DNA of 64,000 nt, from contig NZ_VMNH01000006.1 of assembly GCF_007625115.1 (NCBI RefSeq), positions 46,878 to 110,877 on the forward strand, in the 5' to 3' direction. Positions 9,033-17,455 of the stretch are shown here, one piece after another (positions within the stretch are counted from its first letter, which is position 1; each line of letters begins with the position of its first letter). Both the position numbers and the translations under genes were made by a program. Source of the DNA: Sedimenticola selenatireducens (lineage in GTDB: Bacteria; Pseudomonadota; Gammaproteobacteria; Chromatiales; Chromatiaceae). Under the pieces are notes generated by a model. That model had not been told where the DNA came from. It did not search any database and saw only the letters and a list, made by a program, of their open reading frames with translations.

Positions 9033-9953
9033 ATGAATGCTAAGCCGAAACTCTCACTCGGTCCTGTCCTCTATTATTGGGCAAAGGATCAGTTGCTCGA
9101 CTTCTATGAGGAGATGGCTAGCTCTCCCGTGGATATTATCTATCTCGGAGAAACCATCTGCTCAAAGCGAAGTTTAATGCGGACGGATGATTGGTTTTCC
9201 CTGGCTGAGCGCTTGTCAGCCGCAGGCAAGGAAGTGGTTTTCTCCACCTTGGCACTGCTGGAGGCTGAGTCTGAACTGAAGCGATTACGTCGTCTGTGTG
9301 ACAACGGTAAGCATCTGGTTGAAGCGAACGATATGGGCGCTGTGCAGATGATGCGCGGTAAGCCATTTGTCGCGGGTCACAGCGTCAATATATACAACGA
9401 ACGCACTTTAAATCTGCTGGCTCGACAGGGTTTAAAGCGCTGGGTCTTTCCGGTGGAGCTCTCCAAGCAGACTTTGAAAGTAATGCAAGAGCTCAGGCCG
9501 GAAGGGGTGGAGACAGAATTATTTGCATACGGTCGTCTGCCGCTGGCCTATTCAGCGCGCTGTTTCACCGCTCGTGCTTACAATTTGCCGAAAGACGACT
9601 GTCAGTATCGGTGTCTGGATTTTCCGGATGGACTGACACTTTCTGCGCAGGACGACACGCGTTTTCTGGCACTGAATGGTATCCAGACCCAGTCTGCGCA
9701 TACTTTCAATCTGATATCAGAGATTGATCAGATTCGTGAGTTGGATGTTGATGTCCTGCGAATAAGCCCACAGGCCCATCACACAGGAAAGATTATTGCG
9801 CTGTTTGATCAGTGCCTGAGAGGGGATCTATCTCTTGAGTCAGGTGGTGAGAAACTCGATCGTCTGATCCCAGTGGGTTCATGCAATGGCTACTGGTATG
9901 GAGATGCTGGCATGGAAAACAAGGCTCAGGCGGCGGCTCAGGCGCTGCTATAA
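9033..9953 (+). CDS. ubiV: O2-independent ubiquinone hydroxylase subunit UbiV
   Basis: Partner of UbiU. The 306-aa protein begins KLSLGPVLYYWAKDQLLDFYEEMA, typical of UbiV (YhbV), and has the Cys cluster CFTARAYNLPKDDCQYRC around residues 177-194 expected to bind the [4Fe-4S] centre. It allows ubiquinone to be made without O2, for example during denitrifying growth. It is convergent with ubiT, 30 bp away, so all three genes of the pathway lie together. Confidence 0.92.
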   Translation: MNAKPKLSLGPVLYYWAKDQLLDFYEEMASSPVDIIYLGETICSKRSLMRTDDWFSLAERLSAAGKEVVFSTLALLEAESELKRLRRLCDNGKHLVEANDMGAVQMMRGKPFVAGHSVNIYNERTLNLLARQGLKRWVFPVELSKQTLKVMQELRPEGVETELFAYGRLPLAYSARCFTARAYNLPKDDCQYRCLDFPDGLTLSAQDDTRFLALNGIQTQSAHTFNLISEIDQIRELDVDVLRISPQAHHTGKIIALFDQCLRGDLSLESGGEKLDRLIPVGSCNGYWYGDAGMENKAQAAAQALL

Positions 9954-9983
9954 ACCTGTTTTCCAATCATGATCAGTTCAGAA

Positions 9984-10520
9984 TCAACTGCGGCGTAGTA
10001 ACTTTGGTATAGGCAGTTTAAATGCCGGTTTTGGCAGATTGGGTACACGTCCGATGAGGGTTGTCACACCATTAAGCATTTTTAGGAATGGACCAATTCT
10101 CCCTTCCAGTTCCAAAGCATCTAGAAAATTCTTCACATAAAGCCCTAGCTCCGTATCACCACCAAGCCGCAGGCGGCGGTTGAAGAACAGCGTGTCGGCA
10201 TCTTCACGCCGTGTAGCGAGCAGTAAGAAATCGTAGATGGTCCCTTCGATGCTGAGATTGTGAGGTTGCTTTTTATCGGCAGCCTGTAAAACGCCGTCGC
10301 GGAGTGTAATGCTAAAACTCAAGCGAGCATCAATGACATCCACCCGCATCACCTTGTCACTGAGAAAGTCCAGCTCACCATCCGCCAGCTCTGGAGCGAA
10401 TAGCTTGTTCAGTATCTTCACCATCATAAGGCTATATGAGGTACTGGACACGAGACTGAGTGGGAGTGCCAGCGGTGCCGGTAGAAAAGGATTCTCAGGT
10501 AAGGTGGATGAGTTTTTCAT
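9984..10520 (-). CDS. ubiT: SCP2-domain ubiquinone biosynthesis accessory factor UbiT
   Basis: A 178-aa protein with an SCP2 sterol-carrier-like lipid-binding fold (about residues 45-150, including LSIEGTIYDFLLLATRREDADTLFFNRRL and GDTELGLYVKNFLD). UbiT is the counterpart of UbiJ for the O2-independent pathway and is thought to present the hydrophobic ubiquinone intermediates. The function is inferred from family and from its position tail to tail with ubiUV. The next upstream gene on the same strand, cysG, ends 68 bp before it. Confidence 0.9.
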   Translation of the reverse strand: MKNSSTLPENPFLPAPLALPLSLVSSTSYSLMMVKILNKLFAPELADGELDFLSDKVMRVDVIDARLSFSITLRDGVLQAADKKQPHNLSIEGTIYDFLLLATRREDADTLFFNRRLRLGGDTELGLYVKNFLDALELEGRIGPFLKMLNGVTTLIGRVPNLPKPAFKLPIPKLLRRS

Positions 10521-10588
10521 AAGCTGTCTCTAACCCGCGTATGTTTTCATATGTGTACCCTGAAAAGTAACTGCACGTCGAAACTCGA

Positions 10589-12022
10589 TCAGCTATCTTC
10601 CCGGATTATAGGAGAAGTTGCGCCCGTTCTAGGTGTTTCGGGTGCTTTATACCAACTCAGTTTTTCCTGTAGCTCTACGACTTGCCCGACAATAATAAGC
10701 GTCGGTGGTTTGGGTTGCTCCCGTTCAACAATCGCTTGGATATTACTTAAGGTGCCTGTGAATACCCGCTGTTTCTCGGTTGTGCCCTGTTGAATCAGCG
10801 CAATGGGCATCTCAGGAGAGACACCATGCTCAATCAGCTTTTGGGTGATGACCGGCAGGCCAACCAAGCCCATGTAAAAAACAACTGTTTGATGTGGCTG
10901 AGCCAATTGAGTCCAGTTCAGATTGATCGAGCCATCTTTCAGGTGGCCAGTTACGAAGGTGACCGATTGTGCATAGTCCCGATGAGTCAGCGGGATTCCC
11001 GAGTAGGCCGCGCAACCGGACGCGGCGGTAATAGCCGGAACGACCTGGAAGGGTACGCCTTCTTCGGAGAGGGTATCAATCTCTTCGCCACCCCGTCCGA
11101 AGATAAAGGGATCTCCGCCCTTTAGACGGACAACCCGTTTGCCTTGCTTGGCCAAGTCCACCAACAGTTGGTTGATCTCTTCCTGACGCATGGCATGATG
11201 ATCACGTTCTTTGCCCACATAGATGCGTTCGGCATCACGGCGGGTCATTTCTAGCACAGGTGCGGCAACCAATCGATCATAAACCACTACATCGGCCTGT
11301 TGCATGAGACGCAAGGCGCGGAATGTGAGTAGGTCCGGATCACCTGGTCCTCCGCCGACCAGATAGACCTCGCCCATTTGATTGTCTGCATCTGCTTCTT
11401 CAAGGGCACGAACCATGCTGGCGTCGGCTTCTTCGATATGTCCTGAGAAAATTCTTTCCGCTACACCACTCTGCAGAATTTTTTCCCAGAAAATCCGTCG
11501 ATCAGATGGGTTTTCAAAACGTGCCTTTACGCGATCGCGGAAGCGATTGGCCAGTTCTGCCAATCTTCCGTATCCGGCGGGTATGAGTGTCTCCAGCCTG
11601 CTGCGTATCATGCGTGCCAAAACGGGAGAGGCTCCGCCTGTTGAGATGGCCGCAACGACAGGGGATCGGTCGATAATTGAGGGCGTGATGAAGGTACAGA
11701 GTTCAGGCTGGTCGACCACATTCACAGGAAGATGGCGAGCACGTGCTTCTTCGGATACTTGCTTGTTTATGTCTGCATTATCTGTCGCGGCAATGACTAA
11801 ATAGGCATCATCCAGATCGCTGGATTGATACGCTCTACAGTCATACTCAATCTGTCCCTGATCAACGGCACTTTGTAGATCAGGGCAGAGCGATGGAGAG
11901 ACTACCCGAATCTTTCCTTGAGCCTTTAATAGCAAAGTGACCTTTCTCGCGGCGACTTCGCCACCGCCAATTATCAGGCTTGTTCTGTTTTTAATATCGA
12001 GGAAAATGGGAAAAAAATCCAT
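10589..12022 (-). CDS. cysG: Siroheme synthase CysG (trifunctional)
   Basis: Makes siroheme from uroporphyrinogen III. The N-terminal half (about residues 1-210) is the precorrin-2 dehydrogenase/ferrochelatase, with the NAD-binding motif GGGEVAARKV at 18-27. The C-terminal half (about 215-460) is uroporphyrinogen-III C-methyltransferase, with VYLVGGGPGDPDLLT and the VVRLKGGDPFIFGRGGEE signature. At 477 aa it is full length. Siroheme would be required by the CysI-type sulfite reductase encoded at 58-60 kb, and by dissimilatory sulfite reductase if the organism has one. It is divergent from the rhd-tusA-dsrE2 cluster. Confidence 0.96.
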   Translation of the reverse strand: MDFFPIFLDIKNRTSLIIGGGEVAARKVTLLLKAQGKIRVVSPSLCPDLQSAVDQGQIEYDCRAYQSSDLDDAYLVIAATDNADINKQVSEEARARHLPVNVVDQPELCTFITPSIIDRSPVVAAISTGGASPVLARMIRSRLETLIPAGYGRLAELANRFRDRVKARFENPSDRRIFWEKILQSGVAERIFSGHIEEADASMVRALEEADADNQMGEVYLVGGGPGDPDLLTFRALRLMQQADVVVYDRLVAAPVLEMTRRDAERIYVGKERDHHAMRQEEINQLLVDLAKQGKRVVRLKGGDPFIFGRGGEEIDTLSEEGVPFQVVPAITAASGCAAYSGIPLTHRDYAQSVTFVTGHLKDGSINLNWTQLAQPHQTVVFYMGLVGLPVITQKLIEHGVSPEMPIALIQQGTTEKQRVFTGTLSNIQAIVEREQPKPPTLIIVGQVVELQEKLSWYKAPETPRTGATSPIIREDS

Positions 12023-12139
12023 CGGCTACCTTCAGTCGCGGTCATTGTGTCTTTGAGCCTGATTGTCATGCTCATAGAATGAGGCGGAACTCTAACATGC
12101 GGCTATGAGTGGAACAATAAATAGCATAGCTTGAATATA

Positions 12140-12162
12140 TTAGTAAATCTATAATATACTAA
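12140..12162 (+). promoter_or_regulatory. Putative promoter/operator of the rhd-tusA-dsrE2 cluster
   Basis: A consensus -10 hexamer TATAAT (12150-12155) sits inside a perfect inverted repeat TTAGTA-N11-TACTAA (12140-12145/12157-12162). No good -35 is present at 16-18 bp; TTGAAT lies only 13 bp upstream. A repressor-type operator overlapping the -10 is an inference. Confidence 0.45.
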
Positions 12163-12195
12163 ATAACTAGGGTAATCATCGCAAGAGAGTCAATC

Positions 12196-12516
12196 GTGGT
12201 AAAAGAGATCAATTCAAAAGAGCTAGAGAGCAAACTGGCAGCAAACGAAGAACTCTACTTGCTGGATATTCGTAGCGAGGCCGAGGTTGCTGGTGGTGTG
12301 CTGCCTCACTCAACCCACCTTCCAATGCATTTAATTCCCTTGAAAATGAATGAGTTTTCAGGTGAAAAAGATATTGTTCTTTACTGCCGCAGTGGAGCAC
12401 GTTCTTACCATGCTTGTATGTATTTGATGCAGCAGGGTTTTAATAACGTGGTCAACCTGCAAGGTGGCATTATCGACTGGGCCCGTAATGGCTACAGCAT
12501 TGTGGCCTATGGATGA
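12196..12516 (+). CDS. Rhodanese-like sulfurtransferase (Rhd)
   Basis: A single-domain 106-aa rhodanese with the active-site loop CRSGAR (catalytic Cys64). It starts with GTG at 12196, preceded by a purine-rich AGAGAG. It is the first gene of rhd-tusA-dsrE2, an arrangement known from chemo- and phototrophic sulfur oxidisers, where the proteins pass sulfane sulfur from low-molecular-weight persulfide to TusA and on to cytoplasmic sulfur oxidation (Dsr or sHdr pathways). Confidence 0.92.
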   Translation: MVKEINSKELESKLAANEELYLLDIRSEAEVAGGVLPHSTHLPMHLIPLKMNEFSGEKDIVLYCRSGARSYHACMYLMQQGFNNVVNLQGGIIDWARNGYSIVAYG

Positions 12517-12664
12517 GTGTTGCACTGAGCAGAGATGGATCTGCAATCTAACGTATCGGGCGAGTGGTCTTGCATGGGTTTGATCGGCTTGCGTTTGCTC
12601 GATAATTAGAATATAAGATACGACTGATTTTCTTACAACGAAACGAAAGATTTGGAGGTTTACC

Positions 12665-12895
12665 ATGGCTGATTTTGATGACGAGTTGGATGCGAGCGGT
12701 CTGAACTGCCCACTGCCTATTTTGCGCGCGAAGAAGAGCCTGACCGCACTGGAGTCTGGCAAAGTTCTGCACATTATTGCGACCGACCCTGGTTCAGTAA
12801 AAGACTTTGAAGCCTTCTCAAAGCAGACCGGCAATGAGCTGATGGAATCGCGTGAAGAGGGCGGTAAATTTCATTTTCTGATCAAAAAGTCATAA
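12665..12895 (+). CDS. tusA: Sulfur carrier protein TusA
   Basis: A 76-aa TusA with the DASGLNCPLPILRAKKSL signature; Cys15 in the CPxP motif carries the persulfide. A good Shine-Dalgarno (TTGGAGG at about 12652-12658) precedes the ATG. In sulfur oxidisers TusA is the central cytoplasmic sulfur donor and is not restricted to tRNA thiolation. It lies 148 bp after rhd and 45 bp before dsrE2. Confidence 0.95.
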   Translation: MADFDDELDASGLNCPLPILRAKKSLTALESGKVLHIIATDPGSVKDFEAFSKQTGNELMESREEGGKFHFLIKKS

Positions 12896-12940
12896 TCCGA
12901 CAAATCAGAAATCAATTCTTATCCACTGGAGGATATTCAG

Positions 12941-13420
12941 ATGGAAGCAAAGAAATTAGCCATTATTGCAACCAAAGGATCTTTGGACTGGGCTTACCCG
13001 CCATTCATCCTGTCATCCACTGCGGCGGCGCTTGGGTATGAGGTAGAGATATTCTTTACCTTCTATGGTCTCCAATTGCTTCGTAAGAAGCTCGATCTAC
13101 AGGTCACCCCACTGGGAAATCCCGGTATGCCGATGCCATTGGGTATGGATAAGTGGTTCCCTGTGTTAGGCACGGCACTGCCAGGTATGCAGTCCATGAT
13201 GACCATGATGATGAAAAAGAAGATGGCAGATAAAGGTGTCGCCGGTCTTGAAGAGCTGCGTGAGCTGTGTCAGGAAGCGGAAGTTAAACTGATCGCCTGC
13301 CAGATGACTGTGGATCTATTTGATATGGACACATCCGAGTTCATCGATGGTATCGAATATGCCGGTGCAGCCCGTTTCTTCGAATTTGCCGGTGAAAGTG
13401 ATATCTGCCTCTATATCTAA
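12941..13420 (+). CDS. dsrE2: DsrE2-type (DsrE/F/H-like) sulfurtransferase
   Basis: A 159-aa protein of the DsrE/DsrF/DrsH-like family. It starts MEAKKLAIIATKGSLDWAYPPFILSSTAAALGYEV and contains a Met- and Pro-rich insert (about residues 60-95) with a hydrophobic stretch that may associate with the membrane, as proposed for DsrE2. Three cysteines are present: C110, C120 and C156. The one in KLIACQMTVDLFDM (C120) is the likely persulfide carrier. It follows tusA in the usual order and the unit ends in a strong terminator. Confidence 0.9.
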   Translation: MEAKKLAIIATKGSLDWAYPPFILSSTAAALGYEVEIFFTFYGLQLLRKKLDLQVTPLGNPGMPMPLGMDKWFPVLGTALPGMQSMMTMMMKKKMADKGVAGLEELRELCQEAEVKLIACQMTVDLFDMDTSEFIDGIEYAGAARFFEFAGESDICLYI

Positions 13421-13440
13421 GTAGGCTTGTATTGCGATAA

Positions 13441-13474
13441 AAAGCCGCGCTTCTGATCGAAGCGCGGCTTTTTT
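13441..13474. terminator. Bidirectional terminator between dsrE2 and the FadL-type gene
   Basis: A perfect 13-bp stem (AAAGCCGCGCTTC at 13441-13453 with 13459-13471), a 5-nt loop, and T/A tracts on both sides, so it can serve dsrE2 (plus) and the convergent porin gene (minus). A second 9-bp hairpin (13486-13494/13500-13508) nearer to the porin gene has no U-run. Confidence 0.93.
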
Positions 13475-13515
13475 ATGCCGAATGATAAACCGGGACAAGC
13501 CCGGTTTATTTCGAG

Positions 13516-14751
13516 TTAGAACTTGTACTCAAGCCCAACGGTTAATAGATAAGCCGCAGCATCCTTCACTGTAGCAGTTGAAAATGCGCCACCTGTTCCA
13601 GTATTTCCATCAGCAGGAGTTAGAGATAGTTCATCCTTTTTGTCATAGAGAAAAGCGCCGCCAATTGTCATTTTGTCTGAATATTTGTACTTAGCACCCA
13701 AGGAGAAGATCTTCGCATCAGTATCTGGTAGCTCGAAACCTAAGTATTTATTGTCAATTGGCGTTTTGTCGTAGGCGAATCCTGCCATTAAATCCCACTT
13801 GTTATTTAGTTTATGACTAATACCTATGCGATAGGTATCACTATCAGACCAATTTTTTATACTTGGGTTGTCGAAAGCAGCGAGTCCCGCATGTATGGTT
13901 GCAAGATTTACTGAATAGTTGAAATCTAGTTGATCATAAGCTGACCAGTAGGTTCGTTCAAAAACAAGTTCAACGGTGGTATCTGGTGTTACATCATAAG
14001 CCGCTGCCAGATTTAGTGCTGCCGGCACTGGAACCAGCACTGATACATCTCCGTTATACATTGTGGTAGGCCCTGCGGTGAAACCGATGCGGGCATCACC
14101 GGAAACAGTTAGGTCTATTTTTGATCTATAAGTGGCCGCCAGTGAGAGCACGTCCGTTGGCTTGAACAGCAGTGCTAGGTTGTAACCGAAGTCAAATGAA
14201 TCACCATCCATATCTCGAAAACCAGCAGCTGGAAGTCCGCTTTTTACAACGCCCATGCTATAGATAACTCGAGCACCTGCTGCAACTGAAAACTGGTCGT
14301 TAATCTTATAAGCAGCGGTAGGGTTGATTTCAACAGTTTTGAGGGTAAATTCTTCCGCTGTTGAAGCTCCAAGGCCAGACCATCTTTTAGTTAATCCAGC
14401 AGGAGTTACTACGGACAACCCAAATCGGGCATTACCCATTTCAGGGCTCACATAGTGAAAAGATGGGATTAAGAAATTCTCTTTCTTTGATGAATCGCTG
14501 CCACCAGCACCTGAATAGTCCATACTTGTAAGGTGAATGGCTGTCAGATTTGCCTCAAGTGATGCACCGCTTTCGTTAAACACCATTGCAGCAGGATTAT
14601 AATAGGCGGCATCTGCTCCATGGGCATTGGCGACATAGGCTGCTGAAAGCGCCGTCCCATTTATTGAGTTCTCTGGAAGTTTGTAGCCCGCAGCAATTAC
14701 TTGGCCCGATGCCGCCAGTGAGATTGCAGAGACAAGTGCAAGTTTTTTCAT
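13516..14751 (-). CDS. FadL/OMPP1-family outer-membrane transporter
   Basis: A 411-aa outer-membrane beta-barrel of the FadL/TodX family, used for import of long-chain fatty acids or other hydrophobic compounds. The signal peptide MKKLALVSAISLAASGQVIAA is followed by the FadL N-terminal region GYKLPENSINGTALSAAYVA and NAHGADAAYYNPAAM; the protein ends in an aromatic strand (YLLTVGLEYKF). The start at 14751 is preferred over an upstream in-frame ATG (14784) because the signal peptide begins there and a GGGGA Shine-Dalgarno lies about 8 nt upstream. The substrate cannot be inferred. Confidence 0.9.
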   Translation of the reverse strand: MKKLALVSAISLAASGQVIAAGYKLPENSINGTALSAAYVANAHGADAAYYNPAAMVFNESGASLEANLTAIHLTSMDYSGAGGSDSSKKENFLIPSFHYVSPEMGNARFGLSVVTPAGLTKRWSGLGASTAEEFTLKTVEINPTAAYKINDQFSVAAGARVIYSMGVVKSGLPAAGFRDMDGDSFDFGYNLALLFKPTDVLSLAATYRSKIDLTVSGDARIGFTAGPTTMYNGDVSVLVPVPAALNLAAAYDVTPDTTVELVFERTYWSAYDQLDFNYSVNLATIHAGLAAFDNPSIKNWSDSDTYRIGISHKLNNKWDLMAGFAYDKTPIDNKYLGFELPDTDAKIFSLGAKYKYSDKMTIGGAFLYDKKDELSLTPADGNTGTGGAFSTATVKDAAAYLLTVGLEYKF

Positions 14752-15071
14752 TTTGTGGATTCCCCGGTAAGTTTCATGAGCCAATGGCGGCCAGTTAATA
14801 GTAAGGTCATTTTGACCCGTTGGTCGTTATTAAGGGGGGCGCACGTCGACCATTTATATAATTATTCGGCAGAATCTAGCATCTTGTTTTTATTTGCACA
14901 ACCGTTTGAAACAGGGTGCGAATTGTTTATTGTTTTTTTGTGCATTGATATTTATCAGTTTGATGTACTGCACAATTTAGACCGACGCTCTTTTGATTTC
15001 ATTGGAATGGTTCGTTTTTCCGACCAGAACGGTGCATTATAGGTGCACGCATTGATCACGATGGTACTGGA
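14752..15071. other. 320-bp divergent intergenic region
   Basis: Separates the FadL-type gene (minus) from the exported protein gene (plus). It is AT-rich, especially 14860-14990. A small inverted repeat GTGCA-N7-TGCAC lies near 15031-15047, close to the downstream gene. No convincing coding frame or RNA gene is visible. Confidence 0.5.
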
Positions 15072-15971
15072 ATGGATCTCCCTATTACATATAAACAGTT
15101 ATATGTTTTATTACTTTTCCTTGGCAGCTCTTGGATGGCCTTTGCAGACGCCCCCTTGCTGCGTCCTTATATCCTCTCGTCTAATGTGCAAGGCGATATG
15201 AGCAAATCATCAATTGAGGTGAAAGAGGCGCTGGTAAGAGGTGGTTTTGAATTGATCGGCGAATATGAGCCGGATGCAGAGAGTCACGTGCTGGTTGTTA
15301 CCAATGACTATCTTAAAAATATTGCGAGAACTGACCTTGGGGCGGTGTTTGCGGTTGCACAAAGCGTCAGCTTGACACGCGTAAGTGGCAAGATCCAGAT
15401 TGCCTATACTAATCCACAGTATTATCAATACGCCTTTCAGATAAAGGCTGACTTAAGCGTGGTGAATCAACAACTCAAGGAGGTGCTTGGCGCTCAAGAG
15501 TCTTTCGGTGCGAGGGGAATTTCTCAGGAGAAACTCTCTACCTACAAATATTCCTACGGAATGGAGTCTTTCGAGGATTTCTTGCAGTTAGGCCAATATA
15601 ATAATCAATCGCAGGCACTGAAGCATGTCGAGCAGAATCTATCTGCTTACTCTGAAAGGCTTGGTAAGGTTTTTAAAATTGATATTCCCGGTATAGCGAC
15701 GACTATTTTTGGTGTGTCGATACACCAGGGGCAAGGGAGTGATAGGGCAATTTCAGCAGCCGTGGATTCGGCGATACTCAAACACACACCTCGATTGCCG
15801 TATAGCGTAGTGGTTCGAAGGGGTAAGGTATTTGCATTACATCCACGGTTTAAACTTCCGTTGGATTTCCCCGATATTAAGCGGACGGGCGATCATAGCT
15901 TCACGCGGATTATTAGGGCGCCTGGAGCCATTGAGGCGACGCTGCGATTGCTCACGCAGAAGCCAGAGTAA
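15072..15971 (+). CDS. Hypothetical exported protein
   Basis: A 299-aa protein that I do not recognise. It has a hydrophobic N-terminal segment (about residues 10-25, YVLLLFLGSSWMAFA) that looks like a signal peptide with cleavage after AFA. The mature part may contain two similar alpha/beta modules: residues about 40-140 (IEVKEALVRGGFELIGEYEP and VLVVTNDYLKNIA) and about 180-270. The first is reminiscent of DUF302-like folds, but the resemblance is weak. It has no cysteines in the mature part. It is monocistronic, with no informative neighbours. Confidence 0.75.
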   Translation: MDLPITYKQLYVLLLFLGSSWMAFADAPLLRPYILSSNVQGDMSKSSIEVKEALVRGGFELIGEYEPDAESHVLVVTNDYLKNIARTDLGAVFAVAQSVSLTRVSGKIQIAYTNPQYYQYAFQIKADLSVVNQQLKEVLGAQESFGARGISQEKLSTYKYSYGMESFEDFLQLGQYNNQSQALKHVEQNLSAYSERLGKVFKIDIPGIATTIFGVSIHQGQGSDRAISAAVDSAILKHTPRLPYSVVVRRGKVFALHPRFKLPLDFPDIKRTGDHSFTRIIRAPGAIEATLRLLTQKPE

Positions 15972-16122
15972 CGGGGCTTAGCGTCATACCTCGATTGATG
16001 CTGGGATGCTGTGATGAAGTGATATGATATTAATACTTTATAATTTTCTAAAATCGTTGGCTATTTCAAGTACAGGTATGCTATAAAAAGATTTTATTAG
16101 AATACTTTCTGTGGGGAATCAT

Positions 16123-17037
16123 ATGGCCGATCGCAGACTCCAGGTGTTTCATACCGTTGCACGGTTGCTCAGTTTCACCAAGGCAGCAGAATCTCTTCAT
16201 ATGACGCAGCCGGCAGTGACTTTTCAGGTCAGGCAGCTTGAAGATTATTTCAATACCCGACTATTTGATCGAACGCACAACCGCATTAGCCTTACTGATG
16301 CGGGCGCCCATGTTTACGAATATGCGGCAAAAATTTTCGAACTCTATGCTGAGATGGAAAATTCAGTACGCGCGATGACAGGCGAGATCAGCGGATCACT
16401 CACTATCGGTGCCAGTACCACGATTGCTGAATATATGCTTCCAGCGTTGTTGGGTGACTTCAAGGTTAAGTATCCCGATGTAAATATTCATCTCAAGGTC
16501 TCCAATACCGAAGGCATTGTTCATATGGTGGAGAACAATGCGATCGACCTGGGTGTTGTTGAGGCGCCGGTGGCCAACAAAAATCTGGTTGTTGAGATGT
16601 GCAAGGCTGATCAGCTGGTGGCTATTGTTCCTCCAGGACATCCAGAAGCAGGGCGTTCAACGCTCACTTATGAAGATCTGGTTAAGTATCCGTTCATTTG
16701 CCGAGAAGAGGGCTCTGGAACCCGTGAAGTGATTAATGAGTACCTTGCTCAGATCAAGGAAAATGTCGATGAACTGAATATTTCCATGGAGTTGGGCAGC
16801 CCTGAGGCGGTGAAGGGTGCTGTTGAAGCGGGTATGGGTATTTCTGTTGTCTCCAGAGCAACAATCCAGAAAGAGTTGAAATTAGGCACGCTGGTGGCGA
16901 TCAATCTCGCCCCTTCACTTGAAAGGCCGTTTTCTTTTGTACATCAGAAGCAAAAATTCAGGGCGCGTGTGATGGAAGAGTTGCTGGAATTTGCACAGAA
17001 GTATTGCGAAGAACATAAGAACGACTGTATTGACTGA
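16123..17037 (+). CDS. LysR-family transcriptional regulator
   Basis: A 304-aa LysR-type regulator. The N-terminal winged HTH (RRLQVFHTVARLLSFTKAAESLHMTQPAVTFQVRQLE) is followed by a periplasmic-binding-like effector domain (about residues 90-295: GSLTIGASTTIAEYMLPALLGDF). The effector domain resembles CysB/CbbR/selenium-associated LysR proteins, but the ligand is unknown. The frame also opens with a GTG at 16111, but that codon overlaps the GGGGA Shine-Dalgarno, so the ATG at 16123 is chosen. Two genes on the same strand follow closely. Confidence 0.88.
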   Translation: MADRRLQVFHTVARLLSFTKAAESLHMTQPAVTFQVRQLEDYFNTRLFDRTHNRISLTDAGAHVYEYAAKIFELYAEMENSVRAMTGEISGSLTIGASTTIAEYMLPALLGDFKVKYPDVNIHLKVSNTEGIVHMVENNAIDLGVVEAPVANKNLVVEMCKADQLVAIVPPGHPEAGRSTLTYEDLVKYPFICREEGSGTREVINEYLAQIKENVDELNISMELGSPEAVKGAVEAGMGISVVSRATIQKELKLGTLVAINLAPSLERPFSFVHQKQKFRARVMEELLEFAQKYCEEHKNDCID

Positions 17038-17039
17038 AT

Positions 17040-17429
17040 ATGTTGCTGCCTAAGCAGAAGCTTTCAGAGGATACTCGAAAGCTAGTCAAACTGTATTCAG
17101 CATTGTGTGAACAGGATAAACTCAGCATGCTGGCCTTTGCTGAGTTTCTTGTTGAGCGTGCGGGTGAATCAGGTCAATCTGCTCAAGTAGAAATATCCCT
17201 TGAGCCTGTGCCGTTGCCCCGTCCAGAGAGTGAAAGCGTTGTGGCAGCGATCAAGCGACTCTCGGCCAGTTACCATATGCTGGAAAAATCAGATTTATTG
17301 ACCGAGACATCCTCTCTGATGACCGCGCATATTATGCAGGGGCGTGTCGCTACAGCGGTAATTGATGATCTGGAAGCCCTGTTCAGTCGTCATCACAGGG
17401 AGTTTGTTTCAAAGCAGCGTGAAGAGTAA
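17040..17429 (+). CDS. Conserved hypothetical protein
   Basis: A 129-aa soluble protein, two bases after the LysR stop and therefore probably translated from the same mRNA. It is largely helical and acidic (LSEDTRKLVKLYSALCEQDKLSMLAFAEFLVERAG; a second helical block at residues 70-125). No catalytic motif or membrane segment is visible. I do not recognise the family. Confidence 0.75.
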   Translation: MLLPKQKLSEDTRKLVKLYSALCEQDKLSMLAFAEFLVERAGESGQSAQVEISLEPVPLPRPESESVVAAIKRLSASYHMLEKSDLLTETSSLMTAHIMQGRVATAVIDDLEALFSRHHREFVSKQREE

Positions 17430-17455
17430 GTAAAGATTAATTCATAGGCCACCGG

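Noticed and set aside
13486..13508. 9-bp hairpin next to the FadL-type gene as a second terminator
   Set aside because: No U-run on either strand; the 13441-13474 terminator already serves both genes.
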